Source: Winogradskyella immobilis (GTDB lineage: Bacteria; Bacteroidota; Bacteroidia; Flavobacteriales; Flavobacteriaceae). From it: DNA of 50,460 bases. The stretch covers positions 1-50,460 of the forward strand of contig NZ_JAIQXX010000020.1 of assembly GCF_021887715.1 (NCBI RefSeq), written 5' to 3'. The notes under the pieces were generated by a model. The model was not told the origin of the DNA and did not search any database. It worked only from the letters and a program-made list of their open reading frames with translations. The translations under genes were made by a program, and so were the position numbers. Positions 9,725-17,114 of the stretch are shown here, piece by piece. The first letter of the stretch is position 1, and each line of letters opens with the position of its first letter.

Positions 9725-10087
9725 CTAATTCTCATAACTTTTAAAACTTCCATTTTTATAAAAAATAATAATTTTTTCAATTTCGGAAGATTTTGAAGCA
9801 GTTTGTGCTATTTCATTTAAACTTAATTGAGGTTGAATTGGTTTTTGTTCTTTTTCTTGCGGTTTTGGAAATTCACCTTTTCCATTCATTAACCAATACA
9901 ATTCTACTTCGGGATAGGAGTGGAGGACTTTCATTACAAAATCTAAACTCGGTTTATTTCTTCCAGATAAGATATGTGAAATACTAGAGCGTTGTACGCC
10001 AATTTTCTCAGCAAAACTAGAAGCAGTTTCGTCATAAAATTCTATAACTTTTTGTAGTCGTTTAGAGAAATCTAATGTGTTTATCAT
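9725..10087 (-). CDS. XRE-family helix-turn-helix transcriptional regulator
   Basis: This 120-residue DNA-binding protein has an N-terminal HTH_3 domain (about residues 8-68). ASSFAEKIGVQRSSISHILSGRNKPS forms the two recognition helices. A WLMNGKGEFP segment follows, typical of flavobacterial XRE proteins, then a polar C-terminal arm of about 50 residues with no metal or ligand motif I can identify. It ends 15 bp before the lipoprotein gene, which may be its operon partner. Its own promoter box is buried in a palindrome (10115-10128), and near-copies of that palindrome lie before the divergent M14 peptidase gene. Autoregulation and control of the peptidase are therefore plausible. Confidence 0.88.
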   Translation of the reverse strand: MINTLDFSKRLQKVIEFYDETASSFAEKIGVQRSSISHILSGRNKPSLDFVMKVLHSYPEVELYWLMNGKGEFPKPQEKEQKPIQPQLSLNEIAQTASKSSEIEKIIIFYKNGSFKSYEN

Positions 10088-10114
10088 TGTAAACTAAAAT
10101 CTATAGCGTATAAC

Positions 10115-10128
10115 GTTACAAATGTAAC
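10115..10128 (-). promoter_or_regulatory. candidate operator overlapping the XRE gene promoter
   Basis: GTTACAAATGTAAC is an inverted repeat (GTTACA-AA-TGTAAC). Read on the minus strand it contains the -7 box TACATTTG (10119-10126), 32 bases before the XRE start. A protein bound here would block the promoter. No good -33 TTG is visible. Confidence 0.6.
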
Positions 10129-10129
10129 T

Positions 10130-10389
10130 ATTGTTATGAAATTAATGATATATTTAACTTTAAATAAATAAAAACACATAAACAAAAAGTTTAATTAAAG
10201 TTTTTAAATACCTGATAATATGTGCAATATAATATATTAAATAAACTTGTTAAAAATATTTCATAAACACTGAGAGTTCATGCCTTATATGTTAGTAAAT
10301 GTGTTTACTCTTGTTATCAAAAAGCAGAATCAGATCGTTTACAAATGTAAATTTACAATTGTATACCTTTGTATTCAGATTTTTTAAAA
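10130..10389. promoter_or_regulatory. palindrome-rich intergenic region between XRE regulator and M14 peptidase
   Basis: About 300 bases (10088-10389) separate the divergent starts and hold no credible ORF. Besides the operator at 10115, there is AGTAAATGTGTTTACT (10294-10309), TTTACAAATGTAAA (10338-10351) and TACAATTGTA (10354-10363), all sharing TTTAC/GTAAA or TACA/TGTA half-sites. The -7 box TACCTTTG (10364-10371) reads towards the peptidase. The rest is AT-rich and shows nothing else. Confidence 0.55.
10364..10371 (+). promoter_or_regulatory. TAnnTTTG promoter box for the M14 peptidase gene
   Basis: TACCTTTG matches the Bacteroidota -7 consensus and lies 18 bases before the ATG at 10390. 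Two palindromes occupy the -33 region just upstream. A TTG that would extend the peptidase by seven codons is the last part of this box, so that longer start is unlikely. Confidence 0.65.
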
Positions 10390-11544
10390 ATGACAGAAAA
10401 CCAATTATTAAATCAGCATATTTCTCATAAAGAAAATTCACTTTTTGGACGCTATATTACTAATGGAATGATAGCTCCAATACTTGATCGATTAGGTGAT
10501 GATTTTGTAGTTTCTACTATAGGTAAGTCTGTTGAAGAACGACCTATCTATTCAGTAAAAATAGGAACAGGGAAACTAAAAGTGTTGCTTTGGTCTCAAA
10601 TGCACGGTAATGAATCCACAACAACTAAAGCTATTTTTGATGTTTTTAATACGGTAAAAGCTGAAAAGTCAATTTATAAAGGCATTTTAGAGCAATGCAC
10701 TTTATTGTTTGTTCCTATCTTAAGTCCAGATGGAGCTGAACGTTATACGCGTTTAAATGCTAATCTAGAAGATTTAAATAGAGATGCTCAAGCTTTAACG
10801 CAACCTGAAAGTAGAGTTTTAAAATCATGTTTTGAGTCTTTTAAACCAGACTTTTGTTTTAATTTACATGGTCAGCGTACTATTTTTGGAGCTGGCCAAT
10901 TGGGGAATTCTGCTACATTATCGTTTTTATCGCCAGCAGAAGATGAAATCAGATCCATAACCGATACACGTAAAAAAGCAATGTCTATTATTGCTTACAT
11001 CAATAAACATTTGCAAAATGATTTAGAGAATGGAATAGGACGTTATGACGATGGGTTTAATATCAATTGTGTAGGAGATACGTTTCAGTCTTTAGGTGTT
11101 CCAACAGTTTTGTTTGAAGCAGGTCATTACCTTAATGATTACAATAGAGAACAAACAAGATTATACATATATAAATCTTTATATCATGCTTTGTCCTATA
11201 TATCAAATGGTGTTGAAGTTAATGATCATGTACCTTATTTTGATATTCCTGAAAATGAAAAGAACTTTTATGATGTCATTATTAGAAATGCTATAACAGG
11301 TTTAGAGAATGGACCTGTTGATATTGCTATTCAATTCAGTGAGGTTTTAATTAGTAATACTATTGAATTTATTCCTAAAGTTGAAAAAATTGAAAATTTA
11401 GATTCTTACTTTGGGCATAAAGAAATAAATGCAGATGGAAATTCTGTTTTAGACCAAAACGGCAATCCTTTATCAATAGGAAGCGAAATCGTTTTCGTTA
11501 TGTTAAATAATAGTAAAATCTCTATAAAACCTTTAAAAACATAA
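10390..11544 (+). CDS. M14-family zinc carboxypeptidase-like protein, cytoplasmic
   Basis: The protein has 384 residues from the ATG start. Zinc ligands are in the HxxE motif of SQMHGNEST and the later His of FNLHGQRT; the likely catalytic Glu is in LFEAGHY. SPDGAERYTR and NLEDLNRDA are typical M14 substrate-pocket segments. There is no signal peptide, so it should act in the cytosol on peptides or amide-linked small molecules. A longer TTG start (10369) falls inside the promoter box and is rejected. It is followed 62 bp later by an Lrp/AsnC regulator. Substrate unknown; the M14 assignment is strong. Confidence 0.88.
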   Translation: MTENQLLNQHISHKENSLFGRYITNGMIAPILDRLGDDFVVSTIGKSVEERPIYSVKIGTGKLKVLLWSQMHGNESTTTKAIFDVFNTVKAEKSIYKGILEQCTLLFVPILSPDGAERYTRLNANLEDLNRDAQALTQPESRVLKSCFESFKPDFCFNLHGQRTIFGAGQLGNSATLSFLSPAEDEIRSITDTRKKAMSIIAYINKHLQNDLENGIGRYDDGFNINCVGDTFQSLGVPTVLFEAGHYLNDYNREQTRLYIYKSLYHALSYISNGVEVNDHVPYFDIPENEKNFYDVIIRNAITGLENGPVDIAIQFSEVLISNTIEFIPKVEKIENLDSYFGHKEINADGNSVLDQNGNPLSIGSEIVFVMLNNSKISIKPLKT

Positions 11545-11606
11545 TATTTAATGTGTTTTTCTTAACAAATTTGTCTTATTATTGCATATAATTTAATAAA
11601 ATCGCT

Positions 11607-12086
11607 ATGCCAAAATTCAAATTAGACGAAATTGATCATCAAATTTTAGAAATGTTGATTGATAATACACGTATTCCATTTACAGATATCGCTAAAAAAT
11701 TACTGATATCAGCAGGTACGGTTCACGTTCGTGTTAAGAAAATGGAAGAAGCAGGTATTATTAAGGGGTCGTCATTAACTTTAGATTATAAAAAATTAGG
11801 ATATTCTTTTATTGCTTATGTAGGAGTTTTTCTTCAAAATACATCTCAAACTAAATTTGTTTTACAACGCATTAATGAAATCCCTTATGTTACTGTAGCG
11901 CATATTACTACAGGGAAATTCAATATTTTCTGTAAAATTAGAGCTAAAAGTACAATGCATGCAAAAGATATTATTTTTATGCTAGACGATATAGAAGGTG
12001 TTTATAGAACAGAAACTATGATATCTTTAGAAGAAAGTTTAAATGACAAAAAACGCTTAATGCATACTATTTTTAATGAGATATAA
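11607..12086 (+). CDS. Lrp/AsnC-family transcriptional regulator
   Basis: This 159-residue protein has an N-terminal winged HTH (residues about 5-60: LDEIDHQILEMLIDNTR, then DIAKKLLISAGTVHVRVKKMEEAGII). A C-terminal RAM/AsnC effector domain follows (about 68-150), with the TTGKFNIFCKI strand. Such proteins form octamers that sense amino acids and bind DNA. It follows the M14 peptidase gene, so a role in responding to peptide-derived amino acids is possible. ACAAATTTGT (11565-11574) in its upstream gap is a perfect 10-bp palindrome and could be an autoregulatory site. The gene is followed by a good terminator. Confidence 0.9.
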   Translation: MPKFKLDEIDHQILEMLIDNTRIPFTDIAKKLLISAGTVHVRVKKMEEAGIIKGSSLTLDYKKLGYSFIAYVGVFLQNTSQTKFVLQRINEIPYVTVAHITTGKFNIFCKIRAKSTMHAKDIIFMLDDIEGVYRTETMISLEESLNDKKRLMHTIFNEI

Positions 12087-12105
12087 GCATTAGCTATAAT
12101 TTATA

Positions 12106-12138
12106 TAAACCCTTAGTAGAAATGCTAAGGGTTTTTTA
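12106..12138 (+). terminator. rho-independent terminator after the Lrp/AsnC gene
   Basis: AACCCTTAG (12108-12116) pairs with CTAAGGGTT (12125-12133) around an 8-base loop and runs into a T-tract. It separates the regulator from the DinB-like gene. Confidence 0.85.
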
Positions 12139-12168
12139 TTATGTTTACTCAACCTAATAAAATAAACT

Positions 12169-12675
12169 ATGAAATTAAATTCTGACGAATATAATCCTTA
12201 CTATCAACCTTTTATTTCTAAAGCTACTGAAGGCTCTATTTCAGAAGCACTAACAAACAATTGTAAGACTGTTATAGAGTTTTATAACAATATACCTCAA
12301 GAAAAGCTAGATTACGCTTATGCAGAAGGAAAATGGACGATTAAAGACATGTTAATACATTTAATTGATACAGAGCGTGTGTTTTCTTATAGGGCTATGC
12401 GAATAGCTCGACAAGACAAAACAGAAATGGCGGGTTTTGAGCAAGATGATTATGTTATGGCAGCACAAACCAATACAAGATCTATAGAGGATTTGCTTAA
12501 TGAATATAAGGCTGTAAGACAAGCAACAATAGCTTTGTATAAGTCATTTTCTGAAGAAGAGCTTAAGTCTATTGGTACAGCGAGTGGTTCGCCAATATCA
12601 GTAAGAGCAATTGGTTGTATTATTACAGGACATGAGAATCATCACAACAATATGATTAAGGATAGATATCTTTAA
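12169..12675 (+). CDS. DinB-superfamily protein (putative metal-dependent hydrolase)
   Basis: This 168-residue protein has the DinB/YfiT four-helix-bundle pattern. The three expected metal-ligand histidines can be placed in DMLIHLIDTERV and in GHENHHNNMI near the C-terminus. KWTIKDMLIHL is a typical family signature. Relatives include bacillithiol transferases and thiol-dependent enzymes; since bshA is in this window, a thiol-transfer role is possible but not shown. No signal peptide. It converges on uvrA with only 15 bp between the stops. Confidence 0.82.
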   Translation: MKLNSDEYNPYYQPFISKATEGSISEALTNNCKTVIEFYNNIPQEKLDYAYAEGKWTIKDMLIHLIDTERVFSYRAMRIARQDKTEMAGFEQDDYVMAAQTNTRSIEDLLNEYKAVRQATIALYKSFSEEELKSIGTASGSPISVRAIGCIITGHENHHNNMIKDRYL

Positions 12676-12690
12676 TAAATAAGATATCGG

Positions 12691-15480
12691 TTACAATTTT
12701 TCTGCAAGATATTTCCCAGTAATAGAATTCGGATTTTCAACGATTGCTTCAGGCGTGCCTTGTGCTACCAATTGACCTCCATGTTTACCACCTTCAGGTC
12801 CTAAATCGATAATATAATCTGCACATTTTATCAGTTCAATATTATGTTCTATTACAATAATAGAATGCCCTTTACCAATTAAAGCTTGAAAAGACGTTAA
12901 TAATTTTTGAATGTCATGAAAGTGAAGTCCTGTTGTAGGCTCATCAAAAATAAATAAGGTATTATCTCCTCGAGTTCCTTTTCCTAAAAACGAAGCAAGT
13001 TTAATACGTTGCGCTTCACCACCAGAAAGGGTAGAAGAGCTTTGTCCCAAAGTGACATAACCCAAACCAACATCTTGCAATGGTTGTAGTTTGCCGTGAA
13101 TTTTTTTCTGACCATTGGTTTTAAAGAAATCAATAGCATCATCAATCGTCATATTAAGAATACTGTCAATCGATTCTCCTTCAAAAGCAACTTCTAAAAC
13201 CTCTTTTTTAAAACGTTTGCCATGGCATACATCACAGGTTAAATGCACATCAGCCATAAACTGCATTTCAATAGTAACTTCTCCTTCGCCTTTACAGGTT
13301 TCACAGCGTCCACCATCGACATTAAAGCTAAAGTGTTTAGCTTGGTAATTGCGTATAGTGCTCAATTTTTGATTGGCATAAAGTGCACGTATATCATCGT
13401 AAGCTTTAATATAAGTTACTGGGTTTGAACGCGAAGATCGCCCAATAGGGTTCTGATCTATAAATTCTATTTGTTTAATATTAGTGTAGTTCCCTTTTAG
13501 CTCAGTAAACTGTCCAGGTTTGTCGCCAAAACCTGTGAGTTGTTTTTGCAACGCAGGAAACAATAGTTTTTTAACTAAAGTACTTTTGCCACTACCAGAA
13601 ACACCGGTAATAACTGTTAGCATATTTAGCGGAAAAGTAACATCTATATTTTGAAGATTGTTTTCTCTAGCTCCAATAATATCAACTTGGTATTTTGAAG
13701 TTCGACGTTTTTCAGGCACTGCAATTTCTAAGTTGCCGTTAAGGTATTTTGCGGTTAACGTATCAGATTTTAAAATACCTTTAAAATCACCAACAGCCAT
13801 GACTTCACCACCAAAAGTACCTGCTTGCGGACCAATATCAATAATGGCATCAGCAGCTTTCATAATGTCTTCATCGTGTTCAACTACAATAACGGTATTG
13901 CCTAAATCGCGTAAAGATTTTAAAACATCTATTAAACGTTCGGTATCTTTTGGATGTAATCCAATACTAGGTTCATCTAAAATATACATAGAGCCTACAA
14001 GGCTACTTCCTAATGATGTTGCTAAGTTGATACGTTGACTTTCTCCACCTGACAATGTGTTAGAGCGTCTGTTGAGTGTTAGATAATTCAATCCCACATT
14101 TGCTAAAAACTCTAGGCGAGTATGTATTTCCTTTAATAAGCGCTTTCCAATTTTAGCATCGTATTCATTTAAAGATAGTTCTTTAAAAAAAACAGCCAAT
14201 TCATCTAAAGGTAAATCTACTAGATCTGTAATGGTTTTGTTTTCTACCTTAACGTAAGCAGCTTCTTCTCGTAGACGCTTTCCTTTGCATACTGAGCATT
14301 TTGTTTTTCCGCGGTAACGGGATAACATAACACGATTCTGAATTTTATAAGCCTTAGATTCAAGTTCAGCAAAGAAACTATTTAAGCCTTCAAAATGTTC
14401 ATTGCCTGTCCAGATTAATCCTTTGTGTTCTTCGCTTAATTGAAAATAGGGTTTATGTATAGGAAAATCGAATTTATGAGAGTTATTAACCAATTGGTCT
14501 CTATACCAGCTCATACTTTCTCCACGCCAAGGAAATACGGCATTTTCGTATATAGATAGAGCTGTATTTGGGATGACCAATTCTTCATCTATGCCAATAA
14601 TATCACCATAACCTTCACATTTTGGACAAGCTCCATACGGATTATTAAAACTAAACAGGTGTGCATTAGGTTCTAGAAATGTTAGACCATCAGCTTCAAA
14701 CTTATTATTAAATAAGGTTTGATTTTTATCTGACAAAGATTCTATAATACAAGTACCATTGCCTTCAAAAAAAGAAGTTTCAATAGCATCTGCTAGGCGA
14801 TTTAAAAAATCCTCTTCATTTTTATAAATAATTCGATCGACGACTAAATATAAATCTTTATCCGTTTTTATAGCTTTAGTTAAGGCATCTTCAATTCGTA
14901 AAACTCCCTCTTTGTATTTTATACGAGCGTAACCTTGTTGTGCTAGTGTTTGCAATTTATTTTCTACAGTGCGTCCTTCTTCAAGAGTAATAGGCGAGAG
15001 TAGTAGTAATTTAGAACCTTCTTCAAATTTGGAGATAAAGTTAATGACGTCTGATGTGGTATGCTTTTTTACAAGATCTCCAGAAATAGGAGAATAGGTT
15101 TTACCGACACGAGCAAACAATAATTTTAGATAATCGTAAATTTCTGTAGTGGTACCAACTGTAGATCTAGGATTGGTGGAGTTCACCTTTTGTTCAATAG
15201 CTATTGCTGGTGCAATCCCTTTAATATAATCAACTTTAGGTTTATTTAAACGCCCTAAAAATTGACGGGCATAACTGCTTAAACTTTCTACATAACGACG
15301 TTGGCCTTCTGCATACAGTGTATCAAAAGCCAAACTAGACTTCCCAGAACCCGATAAACCCGTAATAACTACCAACTTATTTCTAGGAATAACAACATCT
15401 ATATTTTTTAAGTTGTGCAGTCTAGCACCTTTTATAATAATATTTTCTTTAGGACTAACGTCTAAAACGGTGTTGTTCAT
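12691..15480 (-). CDS. uvrA: UvrABC excinuclease subunit A
   Basis: This is the damage-recognition ATPase of nucleotide excision repair, 929 residues (family about 940). Two ABC ATPase modules are complete: Walker A at 41-50 (GLSGSGKSSL) and again as GVSGSGKSTL in the second half, with signatures LSGGESQRI and LSGGEAQRI. Zinc-binding Cys pairs occur in CPKCEGYG, CSVCKGKRL and CETCKGEGEV...CDVCHGKRF. It is a stand-alone gene; uvrB and uvrC are not in the window. A TATCTTTG box lies 24 bases before the ATG. I see no SOS operator. Confidence 0.97.
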   Translation of the reverse strand: MNNTVLDVSPKENIIIKGARLHNLKNIDVVIPRNKLVVITGLSGSGKSSLAFDTLYAEGQRRYVESLSSYARQFLGRLNKPKVDYIKGIAPAIAIEQKVNSTNPRSTVGTTTEIYDYLKLLFARVGKTYSPISGDLVKKHTTSDVINFISKFEEGSKLLLLSPITLEEGRTVENKLQTLAQQGYARIKYKEGVLRIEDALTKAIKTDKDLYLVVDRIIYKNEEDFLNRLADAIETSFFEGNGTCIIESLSDKNQTLFNNKFEADGLTFLEPNAHLFSFNNPYGACPKCEGYGDIIGIDEELVIPNTALSIYENAVFPWRGESMSWYRDQLVNNSHKFDFPIHKPYFQLSEEHKGLIWTGNEHFEGLNSFFAELESKAYKIQNRVMLSRYRGKTKCSVCKGKRLREEAAYVKVENKTITDLVDLPLDELAVFFKELSLNEYDAKIGKRLLKEIHTRLEFLANVGLNYLTLNRRSNTLSGGESQRINLATSLGSSLVGSMYILDEPSIGLHPKDTERLIDVLKSLRDLGNTVIVVEHDEDIMKAADAIIDIGPQAGTFGGEVMAVGDFKGILKSDTLTAKYLNGNLEIAVPEKRRTSKYQVDIIGARENNLQNIDVTFPLNMLTVITGVSGSGKSTLVKKLLFPALQKQLTGFGDKPGQFTELKGNYTNIKQIEFIDQNPIGRSSRSNPVTYIKAYDDIRALYANQKLSTIRNYQAKHFSFNVDGGRCETCKGEGEVTIEMQFMADVHLTCDVCHGKRFKKEVLEVAFEGESIDSILNMTIDDAIDFFKTNGQKKIHGKLQPLQDVGLGYVTLGQSSSTLSGGEAQRIKLASFLGKGTRGDNTLFIFDEPTTGLHFHDIQKLLTSFQALIGKGHSIIVIEHNIELIKCADYIIDLGPEGGKHGGQLVAQGTPEAIVENPNSITGKYLAEKL

Positions 15481-15503
15481 AGGTTTTTTGCTGTATAATT
15501 TCG

Positions 15504-15511
15504 CAAAGATA
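15504..15511 (-). promoter_or_regulatory. TAnnTTTG promoter box for uvrA
   Basis: TATCTTTG on the minus strand, 23 bases before the uvrA ATG. No exact -33 TTG is found at 17-23 bases. Confidence 0.55.
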
Positions 15512-15593
15512 CCATAAGTATTTTACAGGACGAAATGGATAAATAACAGATTAAATGTTAAATATTGGTGCGAAATTTTGTTTTTTCGGAATG

Positions 15594-15622
15594 ATTGTTG
15601 TTATATTGTTGTTATAATTTTC
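15594..15622 (+). promoter_or_regulatory. candidate promoter of the sigma-factor gene, with 11-bp tandem repeat
   Basis: ATTGTTGTTAT occurs twice in perfect tandem (15594-15604 and 15605-15615). The first copy supplies TTG (15595-15597), spaced 17 bases from TAATTTTC (15615-15622), one mismatch from TAnnTTTG. The repeat may also be a regulator site. Confidence 0.4.
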
Positions 15623-15674
15623 ATAAAAACAACTGCGTATACATAATATTACTTTAAGAAACAGCTAAAACCCC

Positions 15675-15702
15675 AAGTAGAAAAGCCTGCTTTTCTGCAC
15701 TT
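15675..15702 (+). other. leader stem-loop before the sigma-factor gene
   Basis: AGAAAAG and CTTTTCT pair around CCTG, and AAGT/ACTT extend the stem past a two-base bulge. It ends 12 bases before the ATG at 15715, a position where it could affect translation. No long T-run follows. Confidence 0.45.
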
Positions 15703-15714
15703 AAAGTACTTATT

Positions 15715-16299
15715 ATGAAACAAAATCTTATCGAAGACGCAGTTCTTGTCAAGAATTACATTAAAGGAGACGAAAACGCATTATCAATTTTGGTTAAGCG
15801 TCACAAACAAAAAATTTACAGTTTTATTTACTCTAAAGTTTACGATAGAGATATTACTGAAGATGTTTTTCAGGACACTTTTATTAAAGTGATTAAAACA
15901 CTAAAACGAGGAAAGTATAACGAAGAAGGCAAATTTTTGCCATGGGTTATGCGTATTGCGCATAACTTGGTTATTGACCATTTTAGACGTAATAGCAGAA
16001 TGCCTAAGTTTGATAATACTGGTGAATTCAGTATTTTCTCAGTACTTAGTGATTCGTCTTTAAATGCAGAAAAGAGCATTATTAAAACTCAAGTAGAATC
16101 TGATGTAAGGCGTATTATTGAAGAATTGCCAGAAGACCAAAAACAAGTGTTATTGATGCGTATGTATCAAGATATGAGCTTTAAAGAAATCTCAGAACGC
16201 ACAGGCGTTAGTATTAATACAGCATTAGGACGTATGCGTTATGCATTGATCAATCTAAGAAAGGTTATCGATCAAAATAACATAGTTTTAACGAATTAA
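15715..16299 (+). CDS. RNA polymerase sigma factor, ECF / sigma-70 family
   Basis: This 194-residue protein has sigma region 2 (about 25-95: ITEDVFQDTFIKV, then PWVMRIAHNLVIDHFRRNSR, the -10 recognition helix). Region 4 is at about 135-190 (LPEDQKQVLLMRMYQDMSF, HTH ISERTGVSINTALGRMRYAL). No region 1.1 or 3, so it is group IV. No anti-sigma factor with a membrane helix follows; instead there is a 47-residue ORF 58 bp downstream. The leader has an 11-bp tandem repeat and a stem-loop, suggesting transcriptional and translational control. The regulon cannot be read from the window. Confidence 0.93.
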   Translation: MKQNLIEDAVLVKNYIKGDENALSILVKRHKQKIYSFIYSKVYDRDITEDVFQDTFIKVIKTLKRGKYNEEGKFLPWVMRIAHNLVIDHFRRNSRMPKFDNTGEFSIFSVLSDSSLNAEKSIIKTQVESDVRRIIEELPEDQKQVLLMRMYQDMSFKEISERTGVSINTALGRMRYALINLRKVIDQNNIVLTN

Positions 16300-16310
16300 T
16301 ACAATAAAGT

Positions 16311-16318
16311 TAATTTTG
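16311..16318 (+). promoter_or_regulatory. TAnnTTTG box before the 47-residue ORF
   Basis: TAATTTTG, starting 12 bases after the sigma-factor stop and 39 bases before the small ORF's ATG. It suggests that the small gene can be transcribed on its own. Confidence 0.5.
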
Positions 16319-16357
16319 TTACGTTATTGTTTTTGAATGAACCCATAAACATAACAA

Positions 16358-16501
16358 ATGGCAAAAATTTACTCTGACTGTACCCCAAAAAATGTTAACC
16401 TAAACCCAAAAGACGAAACAGTAGATTTCATCTTAAATTATTCTAAGGCTTTAAGTGTTATAAGTTATAATAAATTGAAGTTTGAAGCACTTCTGAATTA
16501 A
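16358..16501 (+). CDS. conserved-looking 47-residue protein behind the sigma factor
   Basis: An ATG-initiated ORF encodes 47 residues: MAKIYSDCTPKNVNLNPKDE followed by TVDFILNYSKALSVISYNKL and a KFEALLN end. It has no signal peptide or membrane helix. It looks real: it has its own TAnnTTTG box, sits just behind the sigma gene, and its stop lies directly before a strong terminator. From memory, flavobacteria have similar tiny proteins (DFLLNYSKAL-type core) near this sigma gene. It could be a sigma-binding regulator, which is inference only. The single Cys8 is a possible redox or metal residue. Confidence 0.72.
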   Translation: MAKIYSDCTPKNVNLNPKDETVDFILNYSKALSVISYNKLKFEALLN

Positions 16502-16504
16502 ATT

Positions 16505-16541
16505 AAAAACGCCGTAACTCTTTGAGTTAGGGCGTTTTTTT
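16505..16541. terminator. strong bidirectional terminator
   Basis: AACGCCGTAACTC (16508-16520) pairs with GAGTTAGGGCGTT (16524-16536) around TTT, with one G-G mismatch, A-run on the left and T-run on the right. It ends the sigma/47-residue transcript and also the convergent lipoprotein gene, whose last codons lie inside the stem. Confidence 0.88.
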
Positions 16542-17072
16542 GAATAACACTTCGGCGTATTCGTGTGTGGTTAAATATTCTTGTTTTAAACTTTTTAAGT
16601 AATTAATAACGCTTTGTCTAAATGGATAAACTGGGTTTAAACAATTATATCCATCATTATCCATAACGGTTAATGCTAAATACCAAGTTCCTGTTCTAGA
16701 GGTATAAATACTTGAAAGGTCTGTAGCGAAATCTCCATTAGATGTGGCAGCATCAATGGCAATAGGTACTAAATTTATAGTTTCGGTAGATTTTTCAGCT
16801 TCATAAAAAGATAAAAAGTATTGAACCCCATCAATCTTAAATGGCACATCGTAATCTACATCAATATGATTTAACTGAAACTTAGTATCGATATAGGTGT
16901 AAAATTCATTAGCATCTTTAGGATCTTTAAAGATAAAAGCATACTGTTCTGGAAGTTGTCTTTTAAATTTTTTAGCGACCATAATTTTTTGATCTTCAAT
17001 TTTTGGAGCTATTCTAATAGGAATACATGATGTTATTAGTAGAAGCGCAACTAAAAAATAAAAATGTTTCAT
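16527..17072 (-). CDS. lipoprotein of unknown function
   Basis: This 181-residue protein starts MKHFYFLVALLLITSC, a lipoprotein signal with lipobox ITSC (Cys16). The mature domain is mixed alpha/beta with no motif I recognise; segments such as YAFIFKDPKDANEFYTYIDTK and GTWYLALTVMDNDGYNCLNP are distinctive. It is followed on the same strand by nth 42 bp away. Its stop codon and final Thr-Pro-coding bases overlap the terminator hairpin, so mRNA end and coding end coincide. Presumably exported and lipid-anchored; no function proposed. Confidence 0.8.
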   Translation of the reverse strand: MKHFYFLVALLLITSCIPIRIAPKIEDQKIMVAKKFKRQLPEQYAFIFKDPKDANEFYTYIDTKFQLNHIDVDYDVPFKIDGVQYFLSFYEAEKSTETINLVPIAIDAATSNGDFATDLSSIYTSRTGTWYLALTVMDNDGYNCLNPVYPFRQSVINYLKSLKQEYLTTHEYAEVLFKKTP

Positions 17073-17114
17073 GGATTAGGTTTTGCTTTAATCCACAATT
17101 ACTATACCAGACTA

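Noticed and set aside
12169..12675. Toxin or defence role for the DinB-like gene beside the regulator
   Set aside because: Separated from the regulator by a strong terminator; sequence fits an ordinary DinB/YfiT protein.
13658..14038. 126-residue reading frame opposite uvrA
   Set aside because: Lies entirely antisense to conserved UvrA motifs; Ser/Ile-rich translation without family features.
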